A DNA stretch of 64,000 nucleotides. Origin: Semisulcospira habei. Taxonomy: Eukaryota > Mollusca > Gastropoda > Semisulcospiridae. Shown in pieces: positions 1 to 11,343 of this stretch. Numbering within the stretch: the stretch's first letter is position 1; each line of letters opens with the position of its first letter. The DNA is taken from the NCBI GenBank assembly GCA_036245525.1, contig BTPG01000003.1, forward strand, positions 191,624,164-191,688,163, read 5' to 3'. Both the position numbers and the translations under genes were made by a program. The notes under the pieces are model-generated. The model saw only the letters and a program-made list of their open reading frames with translations. It was not told the origin of the DNA and did no database searches.

Positions 1-483
1 TGTAAAGTGCGCAATAGAGTCATGTATATACACAGCTAATCCTGTTTGCTGAGGACGTACAGGATCGCGCCGAATTACTGAAAACCCCATGCGTCACTTA
101 TGTCGGAACGTAAACGTGACTCTGTAATTCCGAAAATCATATGAAAGGGGGTGGGCTGAGAGAGGAGAACACACAAATCGGGAATTTTGTTCAACAAATG
201 ATAAATATTTAAATGACCCAAATGTAAATTGTGAAACTATGTTGAACTATTCGACATGTTGAAAGAAAGAAAATTATAAATGCAAGTAGAGTACAATTGA
301 AACTATATTAAGCACAATGATCATGCGGTCAGGACTTCCAGTACTGTCGTGCTTCAAATTAATGTGTCTCACCACTTAGATAGTGTCTGGCGGTAATCGC
401 AAACACATGTCACAGTCAGTCAGCAACAGCATACCCACAGTGCTTCACATCGAAGTTTAGGCTGCCTTTCAGAACTGGTGTAC
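1..483. other. No recognisable feature
   Basis: AT-rich sequence without a plausible exon, known repeat or palindrome. Confidence 0.5.
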
Positions 484-486
484 TAA

Positions 487-519
<33 letters not shown>

Positions 520-524
520 GAGAG
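484..524. repeat. (GA)n microsatellite
   Basis: Nearly pure AG dinucleotides on the outer side of the LINE stub at 525-747. Confidence 0.95.
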
Positions 525-747
525 ACTGACTGATTGACCGAAACTTTATTTATCAAGGATTGAGGTATAATGCGCACAGGCCTTTCTTCCAATCTGTCCT
601 GCTACATCTACTGACATACAATAACAGGCAAAGTTACATTACGCTCACAAACAACATCGAAAGTAATGCTAATTACAACACTACAAATAGCAACAATGAT
701 TTAACGAAACACACAAATTTATGCACGTGTCATAATCACCGTCAGAA
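525..747 (-). mobile_element. LINE 3' stub between two (GA)n arrays
   Basis: Read on the minus strand it ends in GATAAATAAAGTTTCGGTCA followed by (CT)n, like the 3' tails at 49800 and 51510, and its other side also meets (GA)n. A severely truncated insertion. Confidence 0.6.
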
Positions 748-826
748 TGAGAGAGAGACAGACAGAGAGGGAGAGAGGGAGGGAGGGAGGGAGGGAGGGA
801 GGGAGAGAGAGAGAGAGAGAGCGCAC
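748..826. repeat. (GA)n/(GGGA)n microsatellite
   Basis: GA repeats interrupted by GGGA tetranucleotides. Confidence 0.95.
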
Positions 827-999
827 GTCCAGACAACATAATTACACAAAGGGAAAGAGTAATGACACCCGTAGTGAAAATCCATTTTTCTTATCAACAT
901 TACGCTTCAATCAAGCGCTCCCATATTCTAACCACAGAGTGACACTCCATGATCTCCTCCATTAGAACAACACAGATATAAGACGACTTGTCTTCGCCA

Positions 1000-1055
1000 G
1001 CAAGAGGCATAGATTTTCATGAGCCCCTGGGCACATGAAAATATATGCCTTCTGC
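1000..1055. repeat. PalA hairpin
   Basis: GCAAGAGGCATAGATTTTCA and the inverted TGAAAATATATGCCTTCTGC around GAGCCCCTGGGCA. Short loop, no flanking TTAA. Confidence 0.75.
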
Positions 1056-1059
1056 ATTT

Positions 1060-1625
1060 GAAAATAATTAAAAATTTTGTCACTTTTAGATTGACAAACG
1101 GATTTTTTTCAATCCAGACCAAAAAGGTGACTGCCAAGCGTGTAATATGCAAAGAAGTACCCAACGGAGAAAGAAACACGCTTAGAAAAGATTTTTTTCA
1201 ACACGACACATGCATGCATTTGCCGATAAGCCCTAGAGGCTGCAAAGGCTTATGTGAATCTATGCCTATTGCAGAATAGAAAAGTTCGCTATTTTGTTAT
1301 CAGACTTCCAGCTTGGCGAACAAATAACTGTCCTCCGGACTTTAGCGGATCAGTAATCATTTACTTTCACAGTAACAGCGGCAGACGGATCGACCAAACA
1401 CCATCTGGAAAAGAACTAAAACTAGACTACTCGGGCACTATTCCTGAACTACAATTTAAACGCAGTTTAACTTTGACCATACTCGATCGGGTTACAAAAC
1501 GGTCAGTAACAATAACCAACCAAGAAATCAACACGTTTTCCACTGATAAGGATCAAGCCGTTCTTTTTCAAAGCAGACAATAATACAAGAATGGAAAAAC
1601 TGAAGGTCTTCCAAGTACGCAGAGG
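1060..1625. other. Unassigned; one 109-codon frame of unclear status
   Basis: The frame at 1254-1583 has mixed composition but no family motif and no convincing splice context. A partial PalA right arm (GTGAATCTATGCC) lies at about 1254-1266. Confidence 0.4.
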
Positions 1626-1628
1626 CTA

Positions 1629-1702
1629 CCGGGCCGAAGTCGGCCGCAGTGGGCCCGCGCACAATAGTGCGCGGGCCCACTGCGGCCGATTTCGGCCCGA
1701 TG
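1629..1702. repeat. GC-rich near-perfect hairpin
   Basis: GGGCCGAAGTCGGCCGCAGT and GGGCCCGCGCAC pair with the inverted copy around a 5-base AATAG-like loop; one mismatch. Unrelated to the six main families. Confidence 0.8.
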
Positions 1703-2159
1703 GCCTTTTGAGCGCTAGATTGAGGTATGGTATGTCACGTAAAACTTCTGCGTTGCGTTACTTGTAGTCGTACCATTCAAAACGTCATTCTTATTCATAA
1801 CATTCTGGACACTCAGTAATGATCAGTTATACAACTTGCAAAGTAAAACGGCTCCTCATCCACTTCCACCCGGATCTACAAGTTTAAATACAGACGCGGG
1901 GGTGGGGTGGGGGGGGGGGCTTATGAGAATCTATGCCTATCCGCTCCAGCTGATCCACTCTGGTCAGAGAGGGTGTCATTTAGGGAAATGCGTGCGGCAG
2001 GGAAAACATGACGGATTCATTCGGTGGATTCAATCAGACTTCCGCCGTGAAGTTATCAGTCATTAGGTGGACCCGTCAATTTTACAAAGAAAACATCCTG
2101 TGCGCTGACAAGAACGGATTGTTTCGCTATACATCTCTCTAATTGTTTGTTTGTTTTGT

Positions 2160-2224
2160 CAAACCGTTGGCTGTCGGAATCATCGCGACAAAAACTGCTA
2201 CCAAAAAGCCAAAGGGTCAACACT
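2160..2224. repeat. PalD fragment
   Basis: GGAATCATCGCGACAAAAAC and a CCAAAGGGT end; only one hairpin arm left. Confidence 0.55.
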
Positions 2225-2690
2225 ATTTGGACCTGAGGCACTTTAGTAAGTTGGAGACGTACTGATCATGACAGTTCAAGGGTGGTGGCACAGCGTGGCA
2301 CTTCTTTAATCGGTTCTGCTTATAACTCAAGTAACTAAGACTTTACCTGTTAATCTGGACGGCTTTTCTGAGACTACTCAAAGTGATGCTACCTCTTCCA
2401 AGGCTAATGTCCGTTTCACGCACATTATCCGTTACGACCCAAGGTTTATGTCTCCCTCGGGACTTCCGACAACTCAAGAATGATTATTTCTGTCTGCTGT
2501 TGACACAGACCCTCATGATCTTGCACACGATACAGGGGGTTCATAAGTGCCCATGTTTTCGGCTGGCAGAAGTTAGACCTATGTGCATCAGCAAGAATTA
2601 GACTTTGCATGACTCGTCTTGTCCCACACGGGACACGGTGATCAAGGTGTCACTGAGTCTACGGAAAACTCAGAACTCCGTTTGTCGTAT

Positions 2691-2755
2691 GCAAGAGGCA
2701 TAGATTCTCGTGAGCCCCTGCGATCGCGGGGGCTCATGGGAATCTAAGCCTCTTG
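2691..2755. repeat. PalA hairpin
   Basis: Complete inverted arms from GCAAGAGGCATAGATTCTC to the inverted end CTTGT, centred on the palindrome GCGATCGC. Confidence 0.85.
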
Positions 2756-3072
2756 TTGGTTAGGTCTGATCATTCCTGCAGCTCCCCTGTGTCACAGACG
2801 AAGGAGGTTACAGGAATTTCAGTGTATTAAAGCGCTGGCCACTTCGATTTTGCCATCAAGCAGGGGACACAATCATAACTGCCAGCTTTCAGGAGAGAGA
2901 ATCATAATTGCCGATCTCAGAACTCCCTGTAACTGCGTCCGTCGGCATAACGAAAATATTCCGTCTGCAGAAGAATGTTACGTCAAAGTCAAAATTCTTT
3001 AACCATTGTCATGTTTTACTGGAAAGATTTCAAAACCGTCATGCAACGACAATGTTTGATGAAAAGAACAAT

Positions 3073-3224
3073 TTAACCCATTCAGCCGTGACGCACTACA
3101 GCAGGAGATGGGTCGACCATCATAATTCAGGGGTAGTGCCAGATTAGCTTTGCGCCTGTCGGCGTAGTCGTTAGATGACGCCTCCAAAATTTGGGAAATA
3201 CGTGCGCCGGGCTGAATGAGTTAA
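3073..3224. mobile_element. PalB element with one hairpin arm deleted
   Basis: TTAACCCATTCAGCC at the left and GGGCTGAATGAGTTAA at the right: both TTAA ends are intact, but the inner hairpin is lost after GCGCCTGTCGGCG. Confidence 0.75.
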
Positions 3225-3894
3225 GCATTTTCACGAACTGAGAAGTGTGTTCTATGAGGAAAGTTACCATGGATTGCTTCAGTAATCCCTTCCCTGCCAC
3301 TGTACGTACATTTTTAAGTCCCTTATAAATAGAAGGGACTTTTAGGGCGGGTCGCGGTGGGGCGAATTTATTAGCATGTCCATGATGTCAAAGGCGAGCA
3401 GGCTAAACCTCTAACAATTGAAGTAACAAGATAAAAATTACATCATGTCTAGTTACACTAACCTCGCTGCTGAACGTACATTTGGCGCGAAGCGCCGTAT
3501 GTACGTATGTATGTATGATGTGCGTATGTGTGCGTATGTATGTAAACAAGAGAATCTTCGATATTTTTGTACACACAAACTTGGCGAAATACTTTCTTAA
3601 GTGGGTGGCTAAGAGAGTCTCCGTGCATATTGTAATTGAATGTCTCATTGAACATAAACAACCGTTTATAGTGAAGTCGGTTGCCCCAGATTAGAGTCCG
3701 TAATTTTTGTCATATTTACTTGAACCTTAGCATATAGCTAGTTTGGAGAAAGACATTGGATGAGTTCGTTAGCCAGCTTTGTATCCTTTCAACTTCTTTA
3801 ATAAAAATTAATTCTTTTCAGAAAAGAATCAAAACACTAAAAAAAAAACATTTACTTCTAGAGAACGTCAGACAGTGGCGGTGACGTAAAAGAG

Positions 3895-3895
<1 letters not shown>

Positions 3896-3983
<88 letters not shown>

Positions 3984-4012
3984 CATTCCTGTACATATTA
4001 ACTTTTACTCCG

Positions 4013-4082
<70 letters not shown>
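3896..4082. repeat. (GT)n arrays in repeat X copy A
   Basis: Two long GT tracts separated by about 35 bp of unique sequence at 3981-4014. Confidence 0.95.
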
Positions 4083-4083
<1 letters not shown>

Positions 4084-4084
<1 letters not shown>

Positions 4085-4160
4085 TGGTGTATGCGTGGGC
4101 AAGGACATGATTGAAAACAGGTCTATGGCCTAATCATTTATCCTTGGAAAATAAAGTTTC

Positions 4161-4166
<6 letters not shown>
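4084..4166 (+). mobile_element. Short LINE 3' stub in repeat X
   Basis: The end GGAAAATAAAGTTTCATTTC followed by (CT)n resembles the tails at 49800 and 51510. Only about 80 bp are left, between (GT)n and (CT)n. Confidence 0.5.
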
Positions 4167-4244
<78 letters not shown>

Positions 4245-4249
4245 TCACA

Positions 4250-4281
<32 letters not shown>
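4167..4281. repeat. (CT)n followed by (CA)n in repeat X copy A
   Basis: CT tract to 4232, then CA tract, directly before the hairpin at 4288. Confidence 0.95.
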
Positions 4282-4285
<4 letters not shown>

Positions 4286-4893
4286 TGCGCGCATCTCCAG
4301 GAGGAATAGATCCTCATGCGCCCTCCAGGCGCATGAAGATCTATGCCTCTTGGAGATGTTTGGAGCGCGCGCGCATACACGCACACACACATCGACGCGC
4401 TTTCAGAAGAGCATGCAGGTGACCCGTGTACTTAGTGTATCATGTAGATAGGTAAAGTCAACCTGCTTTCACACAAATTATAGCAAGACTGAAATTGTAC
4501 TGTGAAGTTTTAGTTTTGTCACCATTTTCTCAAGCCTATGAATCGAAAATGAAACTCATATCACGTAAAATATAAAACTGATTACGTAAAAACTAAAACT
4601 TACGTCATGACAAATGACGTTTGACAAATCAATGACACTTATGTCCTGCGCCCCTTATAGAACTCACTGACGCATTTGTCAGATCTGCGAGACTTTTTCA
4701 ATATAGGAGATGATTCAACATCATAATCATATCAAAGACAAAAGGTAGAGACCATTGACAGCGAGGACATCTCTCATATAGAAGGGACTTTGTGGGTTAT
4801 GGTTCATCCCATCTTGTTGTTTCTGAAATCCTGGTTCATTCAACGACCCGAAAGCCAACACGGTCCCAGAAACATGGATACAAACTGGCATCA

Positions 4894-4921
4894 GCAAGAG
4901 GCTTAGATTCTCATGAGCCCC
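4894..4921. repeat. PalA half-copy
   Basis: GCAAGAGGCTTAGATTCTCA then TGAGCCCC, without the second arm. Confidence 0.65.
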
Positions 4922-5310
4922 AAGCAGTAGACCGCCCTGTCCCGTTGGATCGAAATGTGTGCATTGCACCCTCCCAACCTGCACCCCACCCCTACAATAC
5001 TCACCACCCCGACACACTAAATTCTACCCCTAAAAACATCGCGTAAACCCTTCGTCGTGCTAAGTATAGGTTTTCACATGAAATAAGACTTTACAAAAGA
5101 GAGATCTATATGACACTGCAGTCCATGTGTTATTACCTTGGCAAATACAGGCAAACACATCTTGTCAAACGAAACGCTACTGAAAGTTGTCTGAATTGAC
5201 ACTCGAATACAATCAAACAAACGAACAAAATGTGCAAAGAAAGCCCTTCTGCACAACTAATCGACCAGATTCCCTGCAGCAAACAAGTGCCGTATCCAAG
5301 CCTGGTAGAG

Positions 5311-5318
5311 CGCCACCC

Positions 5319-5349
<31 letters not shown>

Positions 5350-5375
5350 AAAAAAAAAGAAAAAAAGAAAAAAGT
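5311..5375. repeat. Poly-C/poly-A run
   Basis: About 28 C then about 19 A with a few interruptions after. Confidence 0.9.
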
Positions 5376-5575
5376 ATTCATAAATACAATCTCACTCGGA
5401 CAGATCTCCCTTCTGATCACTGCTCTGTTGACACGAACCAATCTCGCACACATAACATCAAACATACCATCTTTCATAACATCATCCTTTGCTAATAACA
5501 CTCCTTCTCCAAATAAACCCTCTGCATCCATAGCTTTTGCATTCCCCGCACCATGTGGATGGAATGGGATTTGCC

Positions 5576-5640
5576 AAGGGTAGTGCTTGATTAGCTTGGC
5601 ACCTTAAATGGCGCCAAGCTAATCAAGCACTGCCCTTGAC
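5576..5640. repeat. PalB hairpin core
   Basis: AGGGTAGTGCTTGATTAGCT pairs with its inverted copy around a short AT loop; the outer ends are absent. Confidence 0.75.
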
Positions 5641-5792
5641 CTATTATCGTCGATCCGTACCCCGCGGTGAATACATAATGTCCATACATGCGACCCCAAC
5701 ATGCTAGTTACTTTACGATGGAAATAAAAGGATAACATAATGCTGATTGAGTCATGCGACCCCCTGTGGACGCCAACTATCTCTTTTCTCCT

Positions 5793-5836
5793 GCAAGAAG
5801 TATAGACCTTCATGTGCTCCTGCTGCGGCCTGCAGT
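5793..5836. repeat. PalA degenerate half-copy
   Basis: TGCAAGAAGTATAGACCTTC and ATGTGCTCCTGCTGC resemble the left arm of PalA; the right arm is lost. Confidence 0.45.
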
Positions 5837-5839
5837 AGC

Positions 5840-6685
5840 CCGGGTCGACGCCACTGTCAATAACTTACGCCTGTGTACCTCGAAGGGAGTGACGACGGCG
5901 GTTCACTGTGTGACAAAACAGGACACCAAACAATGTGTCTCAGGAAGTTATCGTCATATTATGTCGCGGCATCCCGGCAGCCCAGTGCCGGGACAAACGT
6001 TTTCACGTTCCTCGCCAGACAGAAATCACAGATTAACATAGCAATGATAGCTATGAAGACAACGAAATGTTACTCAATTCTGCTGATGTAAATCGTGATT
6101 TACACGACCTCGTGTTCGTTCTTTGACAAAGGGGTCGTCTCCTGCTTCCAAAAAAATGAGACTTATGGAACTCCTGCCTCGCAGAATGCCAATCGCGCTC
6201 AACTCCAACGCTCAGGCGTCACTGATTTGCCATACCGGAAGAAGTATGGCCCCTTTCGCGAGACAAATATGCGTATTATTTCAGCACTTTACCATCCTGT
6301 TCCACAGGGTCTGGAACTCCTCCAACAGGATGGCATTTTACAGGACAGTGAAATCTGCTACTGAAGCTCAGAGGTCTGTCCTGTGAAGCCAAAAGACAGT
6401 AAGCAGGGGTCCCGCTGGTGTTCTCAGTTTTGCGTACGTGTACACAATGTCTCGGTAAAAATACGTGTGGTACGAAATAAATGCTTGATGACTTACTCTT
6501 AAAAAAAAAGGGTCAGCTGACGCGAATACATCCTAGCACAGGATGACAAAGATTAAAGTTACGAAACTCACTTATTAAAATAAAATCAGCGAGTTAACGA
6601 CCAAACTTGAAATCGCCTTAGCAGTAGGACTAGAGACGTTACGTCCTACACGTATGCGTGTGTATGTGTGGATGTCAATAAGGCA
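5840..6685. other. No recognisable feature
   Basis: Only short frames without family motifs and no strong palindrome. Confidence 0.5.
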
Positions 6686-6687
6686 AC

Positions 6688-6770
6688 TCCTTGCGAGAAA
6701 GAAGCATTTATATGTATATTCACGAGCGCCTGTGGCTGCGGGAAGTCGTGAGAATATATCTCTTGCAGAT
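6688..6770. repeat. PalA degenerate copy
   Basis: Right arm GTGAGAATATATCTCTTGCA is recognisable; the left arm is eroded. Confidence 0.5.
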
Positions 6771-7295
6771 GAAGCGACCTGGATGGTTCCACGGAATGTA
6801 TGAACTCCGTGCAATGTCTTAGATGCAGTCAGAGATAACCTCTATTCTCAATGAAAATTGGTGGGTAAGCGCAAAGCCGGCGCCAGAGTGGGCGTGGGGA
6901 GTGTCGGAGCCCCATGGACTGTCTTGATTCTTATTGCGTCACAAGCTACAGACATTGCTCTACATGTCAACTTGTCCCATAATCACGCTATTTAAACAGA
7001 CATTACGGGAAACATAGGAGATTGCTTCTCACGCGCAAACGTGCTCGCTTTCGACAGGTCTTGTAATGGAAACAGCCGCAGGACGCCACCCGCAATGCAC
7101 CTGCATATATCCTCATTAATCGCGAAGACTGTGAGGCTTATGAGAATTTCCGTCTGTTTCTGTAGCCATTTGCCCCCAAGCAGACGTCCAATCCAGGGCA
7201 AGGGTGATGATGGCACCGACTGACAATCCACAAGAGGAACACTGAGTCCCGCACTGGGCGCTATTTGCAGAGGACTCACAAGACTCTATGCCTCA

Positions 7296-7368
7296 TGTGT
7301 GTGCCGGTCTGTGATTTTAGACCTTGCGGCCTGGGCCATAAGGTCCAAAATCACAAACCAACACACAT
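7296..7368. repeat. PalF hairpin
   Basis: TCTGTGATTTTAGACCTTGC pairs with the inverted GGTCCAAAATCACAAACC across a GGCCTGGGCC centre; flanks also pair (TGTGTGTGCC with the CACACA side). Confidence 0.8.
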
Positions 7369-7789
7369 TTACATCTCAGCTCCGCGTGTGGAGCAGGCCC
7401 GAGCGTGCTGACTGAATCATTCTACCACTATCTTCTGTTTTTCTTTCACGTGAAACCCTAGCGGCAACAGTTTTACTACATTTGAATCATTCTACGATCG
7501 TGGTGGACACGGCACGCAAGGCGCGTCCTTGCGTGAGAGAGAGGATGCCAGACAGGGACGCAGCACACCACAGCAAGACATCGTGCAATATGACAATGTG
7601 GACGTCAGGCGCAGGCTCAAACCACGGCATCTTCCTCCGCCTGAGCAGTGACAGTGGCCGATCACGTCCAGCAAGAGACGAAAAACAATTGTCGTGAAAA
7701 GCTATACGACATGCAGACGGAACGTGCTGATTGACTAAGGTGGAACCGAAATATCCGGATGCGGCTGCGCCGTCGAAACTAAAAATCGT

Positions 7790-7990
7790 TTAACCCCTTC
7801 AATGCCGAGAAAAAAGTGAACACGATCCGACCGCAAGAGATATAGATCCTCATGAACCACCGCAGTCGCAGGGGCTCATGAGGATCTGTCTCTTGCTCAC
7901 ACCAATTTGTATACACGATCCTTGGAGGGTTGTGGCTTAGCTTTGGTCGTTGAATGAACAAAATGAGTCCAGTGGAGGGGAAGGGGTTAA
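7790..7990. mobile_element. PalA element, full length with TTAA ends
   Basis: TTAACCCCTTCAATGCC at the left and GGAAGGGGTTAA at the right enclose the hairpin at 7833-7896. 201 bp, non-coding. Confidence 0.85.
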
Positions 7991-8247
7991 AAGGCACGTC
8001 TGACCTTCTTTAATGCTTTAGTTCGCAAAAAGCTTTTACAGGGATCCAGTATACATACCCACTTAGACAGTGACCACCCTATTGTCCCACCAAATACTTT
8101 CTTTCGTCCGTTCAAAGCGAAAAGAGGCCACCGGAATCTTGTGACTGAACGCCATGAAAAGATTGCTTCTGATATGCGATTGTAGCTGACGTCATAACTA
8201 TTTTTACGACCTTAGGTCATCTGCATAATTAACCAATCAGAGACAAG

Positions 8248-8295
8248 ATGGCGGATGAACCAGTGAAGAAAAGTATCATCGACTCGCACCGACAA
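8248..8295 (+). pseudogene. Paralogous copy of the MADEP start region
   Basis: The same CCAATCAG ... AAGATGGCGGA arrangement as at 11589 codes MADEPVKK, but the donor-like GTGAGT is altered to AAAAGTATC. Read through, the frame ends at TGA after 16 residues. Likely a decayed copy of the candidate first exon. Confidence 0.3.
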
Positions 8296-9086
8296 TGACA
8301 GACTCGGAATTGAAGAGAAGAGAGAGGAAGAGAGACAAGATACCCATAAGTAGAATGGACGTCGGATAATGGAATATGGATATGTGGCAACGCGTAAAGC
8401 AAGAGCTTGGCCGTTGCCGCCCACCTAAAATTTGTCCCTTTCCTGCTGAATCAGTGAATAATATACGGTCTTTGTCGATTTTCCTCAGTATAGTTCGGCG
8501 AGCGCTAGTGATTTTCAGAATTCACGATCTTCAGTCGAATTTTTCTCTTACTGATTTCGCAAGATTTTAAACCTGTTTTATCATAAAGTTACGAGCCTGC
8601 TAGTTATCAGATTTTATGCTGCAAGGATCTGAAAACTACGGTGTGTGTCAAAATTGCGGCAGATCGCTGGTCATGACACGTTTTTGTTTGTGCGGGCTCT
8701 CATTCACTCCACGATTCACCAGCTGCGATGGTGCATTTGTCGTTTCCAGTGATACTTTCAGTTACGTAGACTTCGATGTGTGAGATGTGAAATTGCAGTG
8801 CAGAAATTGGGTATACTGTTTCGTGTTTCCGATGGACAAAGGATCAAAGGTCAAAATAGGCACCGTGGACGCTGGCTCAGCGCGGAGACTGAGTCGAACA
8901 AACCACGCCCCCGGCCGTGCACTGACGATGCCGCGCAGCACGATCGTTACTAGTAAATATTAGCAGGTCAAGCGGAACTCGCCTTGTGATTTTGACAGCA
9001 TAGCGAGTATGGAAGGTTTATTGTACATTCTCGTGGAAAATTATGTCAAAGGGATGCCGACGAACATCAGTAGACGTGTACACTGA

Positions 9087-9464
9087 TTGATTGTACATTG
9101 CTTAACGTCCCGACAGCAACAAGGCTTTCTCAGGACGTGCCTGCACTGCTTGTGAAAAAAAACTAAACAGAAAATTGAATGTATGTCGCCAGCCGGCCAA
9201 ATACGTTAAATAAACCTACAACATGGGGCCTAAATAAAGCTAAGACCATTTAGCAACACACATCCAATATCAAGAGCTACAGGCAGTGCAGACAGTAGGG
9301 AGAGTTTTAAAAAGGCAAATACAGGTGAATGGACAAAGGGTAGACAGAAACGCATGCCCCAGAATAGAGAGAAAAACCCACCCTGTGGGGCTGACCAGGG
9401 TGACCCTGGGAACTAAAAAATACCTAACCCCACCCAAGTCCCCCAGGGCAGACCCGGGTGGGGG
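9087..9464 (-). mobile_element. SINE-like insertion with 12-bp target duplication
   Basis: A 378-bp insert flanked by CGTGTACACTGA at 9075-9086 and 9465-9476. The duplicated block at 12 kb lacks it and shows a single copy of the site. The minus strand ends GGGACGTTAAGCAATGTACA then ATCAA, a retroposon-like tail. No clear box A/B seen, so the class is uncertain. Confidence 0.7.
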
Positions 9465-9821
9465 CGTGTACACTGACACGTGTGTATTACACCGATGACC
9501 TCGTGACCTGCAGTATTGACCGGGTTCTGCCTTGTGACGTAGGCTAGTAAATATGCACATCAATTGAAAACGAGGCCGATGCAGACGATAATCTGCGCTC
9601 TCGGGTATAAAAACAACACACCCTCCAAACTATGAATTTCGACATTTGGCATTATATTTACATCATACAGCTCTAAGTTAGTACACAAAGGACCCATACA
9701 TTGTCAGCAGTATCTGTTGCAGACAGTTTTCTGACCGTGTTGATATGCTTGATCCTGGGTAACATAACTTTAACGGAACCGAACACCTAATGTAAGGAAT
9801 ATGAAAAACTTTGCTGACTTC

Positions 9822-9888
9822 GCAAAGAGTCATAGATCCTCATGCGACCTTGTACCTTACCGAGGCTCATTAAAATCTACGCTTCTTG
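9822..9888. repeat. PalA degenerate hairpin
   Basis: GCAAAGAGTCATAGATCCTC and GGCTCATTAAAATCTACGC pair imperfectly. Confidence 0.65.
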
Positions 9889-10630
9889 AACGGAAGAAGA
9901 AATAATATTTATATGCATCGACCCAAAACAGCAGGGTGTTTCCTCTGAATGGCAAGAGACAAAAGAATGAGGTCGCTAGATGGCGTGTAGCGCAGTCCGG
10001 CCGAGGGCGCCACAGACAATAACTAGCTGTGTTTGAGACTGACGTCACTTCCGTGTTATCCTCTGGCCCTGCCGCGTTTGCGGTGAAAACTGTGAATTAA
10101 AAGCCCGGGCAAACACGCGATCTCGCATGTTTGTCAAGGCTTTTAATCATCTGTTTTCGTCAAAACACATTCAAATCAGACCTACCTCTGATTTCAGGAA
10201 ATTGTCTATTTGTCACAAAGCTCTTGGAGACCAAACGAGATTTGTGTAACAAATTCCACAATGCCTCTGGACACACACTCCAGTCGCTTTGTGACGACCA
10301 CAAAATAATGTTGTCACAAACCACGCTGTCTTAGACTCCCAAGTCGTCTCAACGAACTTTGTCACTGTTGTTCATTGTCACTAAGCTCTTTACAACACAC
10401 ATCCACTATATATCACAGTTTGGCGACTTTGGGGAAAAAAAATCAGCAAGCCTCGTCGTCCTTAAATAACACCCACGCCAAAGGAAAAAATAAATCATTC
10501 TCTCGGACACTGATCGAAAGCAAGTTCGTCCTTTATAGCCCTAACACCCGACTGCAGGAGACGGATCCACCACAATTCACGAGTAGTGTTAAACAATCTT
10601 GTTAGTCGGCTAAGGAGTGACCATCCTGTT

Positions 10631-10912
10631 TTAACCCCTTTGCTGCCAGTGGACGCAGACTGTCTTTTTGAAATCACTGACTATCCGGTTTCCAGTCGCC
10701 ACGACAATAGTGTAGTATGGGGGAGTAATCAAAATCACTGTTTTAATTCAACGTCCATGATCCCCAGCCGTCAAAAAAAAGGGATACCAATGTGGATTCA
10801 GCAAGAGGCGTAGATCCTCATGGGCCCCCGCAATTGCGGGAGCTCATGAGGATCTATGCCTCATGCGGTTGCATCGTGTTCGCTTTGTTTTCCTTAACGG
10901 TAAAGGGGTGAA
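10631..10912. mobile_element. PalA element
   Basis: TTAACCCCTTTGCTGCC at the left; GGTAAAGGGGTGAA at the right (one base off TTAA). Hairpin at 10801-10866 around CAATTG. Confidence 0.8.
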
Positions 10913-10945
10913 CAGGATATGCCAGATTAGCTTGGCGCCGGCACA
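10912..10945. repeat. PalB half-copy
   Basis: TGCCAGATTAGCTTGGCGCC only, joined directly to the preceding element. Confidence 0.6.
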
Positions 10946-11180
10946 TGGTCTGGGAACCCCACTCTTCAACTGCGGATTTACAAGATGATCTTGAAGTCGA
11001 CAGCGACCCAATCTAGTTACTCTGTTCCTCCGGGCCCGAGCTGACATGAACTTCAGAGAAACAAATTCACTCAGTTTACGATTCTAATCAACACTCTCGA
11101 GACTGAGATACAATGCTGGCGATCAAACCCGAAACAAGACCACCACCCTCTGTGTGAGGAACAGGGTCGATTTCAAATCA

Positions 11181-11246
11181 GCAAGAGGCATAGATTTTCA
11201 TGAGTCCCTGCAGCTGCAGGGGCTCATGTGACTCTATGTCTCTTGC
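11181..11246. repeat. PalA hairpin
   Basis: Full arms around CTGCAGCTGCAG; lies about 100 bp before duplication copy 2. Confidence 0.85.
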
Positions 11247-11343
11247 TGATGGAACAGGACGGGTAAAGATCTAAAGAGATGCTGTGCACATTTTTCGGCC
11301 TTTTGTTCCTGTTGCTCCATTTGAGCATTTGGTTTCAAAGGAG

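Larger units (their letters stand above)
3311..4835 (+). repeat. Composite repeat X, copy A
   Basis: Begins at a small palindrome AAGTCCCTTATAAAT ... GGGACTT and ends TAGAAGGGACTTTGTGGGTT then CATCCCATCTTGTTG. Between them are a GCGCGAAGCGCC motif with (GT)n, a unique middle, (GT)n, a LINE stub, (CT)n/(CA)n, a PalA-type hairpin (4288-4360) and a right-hand unique part. Other copies are at 36.5, 37.5, 43.2 and 48 kb. Confidence 0.75.
7995..9776 (+). repeat. Diverged direct duplication, copy 1
   Basis: Collinear with 11344-12722 from TTCGCAAAAAGCTTTTA to CTTGATCCTGG, apart from indels and the 378-bp insertion at 9087-9464. A putative gene start (8248) lies inside. Each copy has a PalA palindrome a short distance upstream. 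Confidence 0.85.

Noticed and set aside
2691..2755. Rho-independent terminators
   Set aside because: The hairpins lack a T-run context and the genome is not bacterial.
3901..4110. Long Val-Cys, Thr-His and Ser-Leu frames (also at 14676, 36526, 38439, 41860, 47101, 61898)
   Set aside because: They are translations of (GT)n, (CA)n and (CT)n microsatellites, not proteins.
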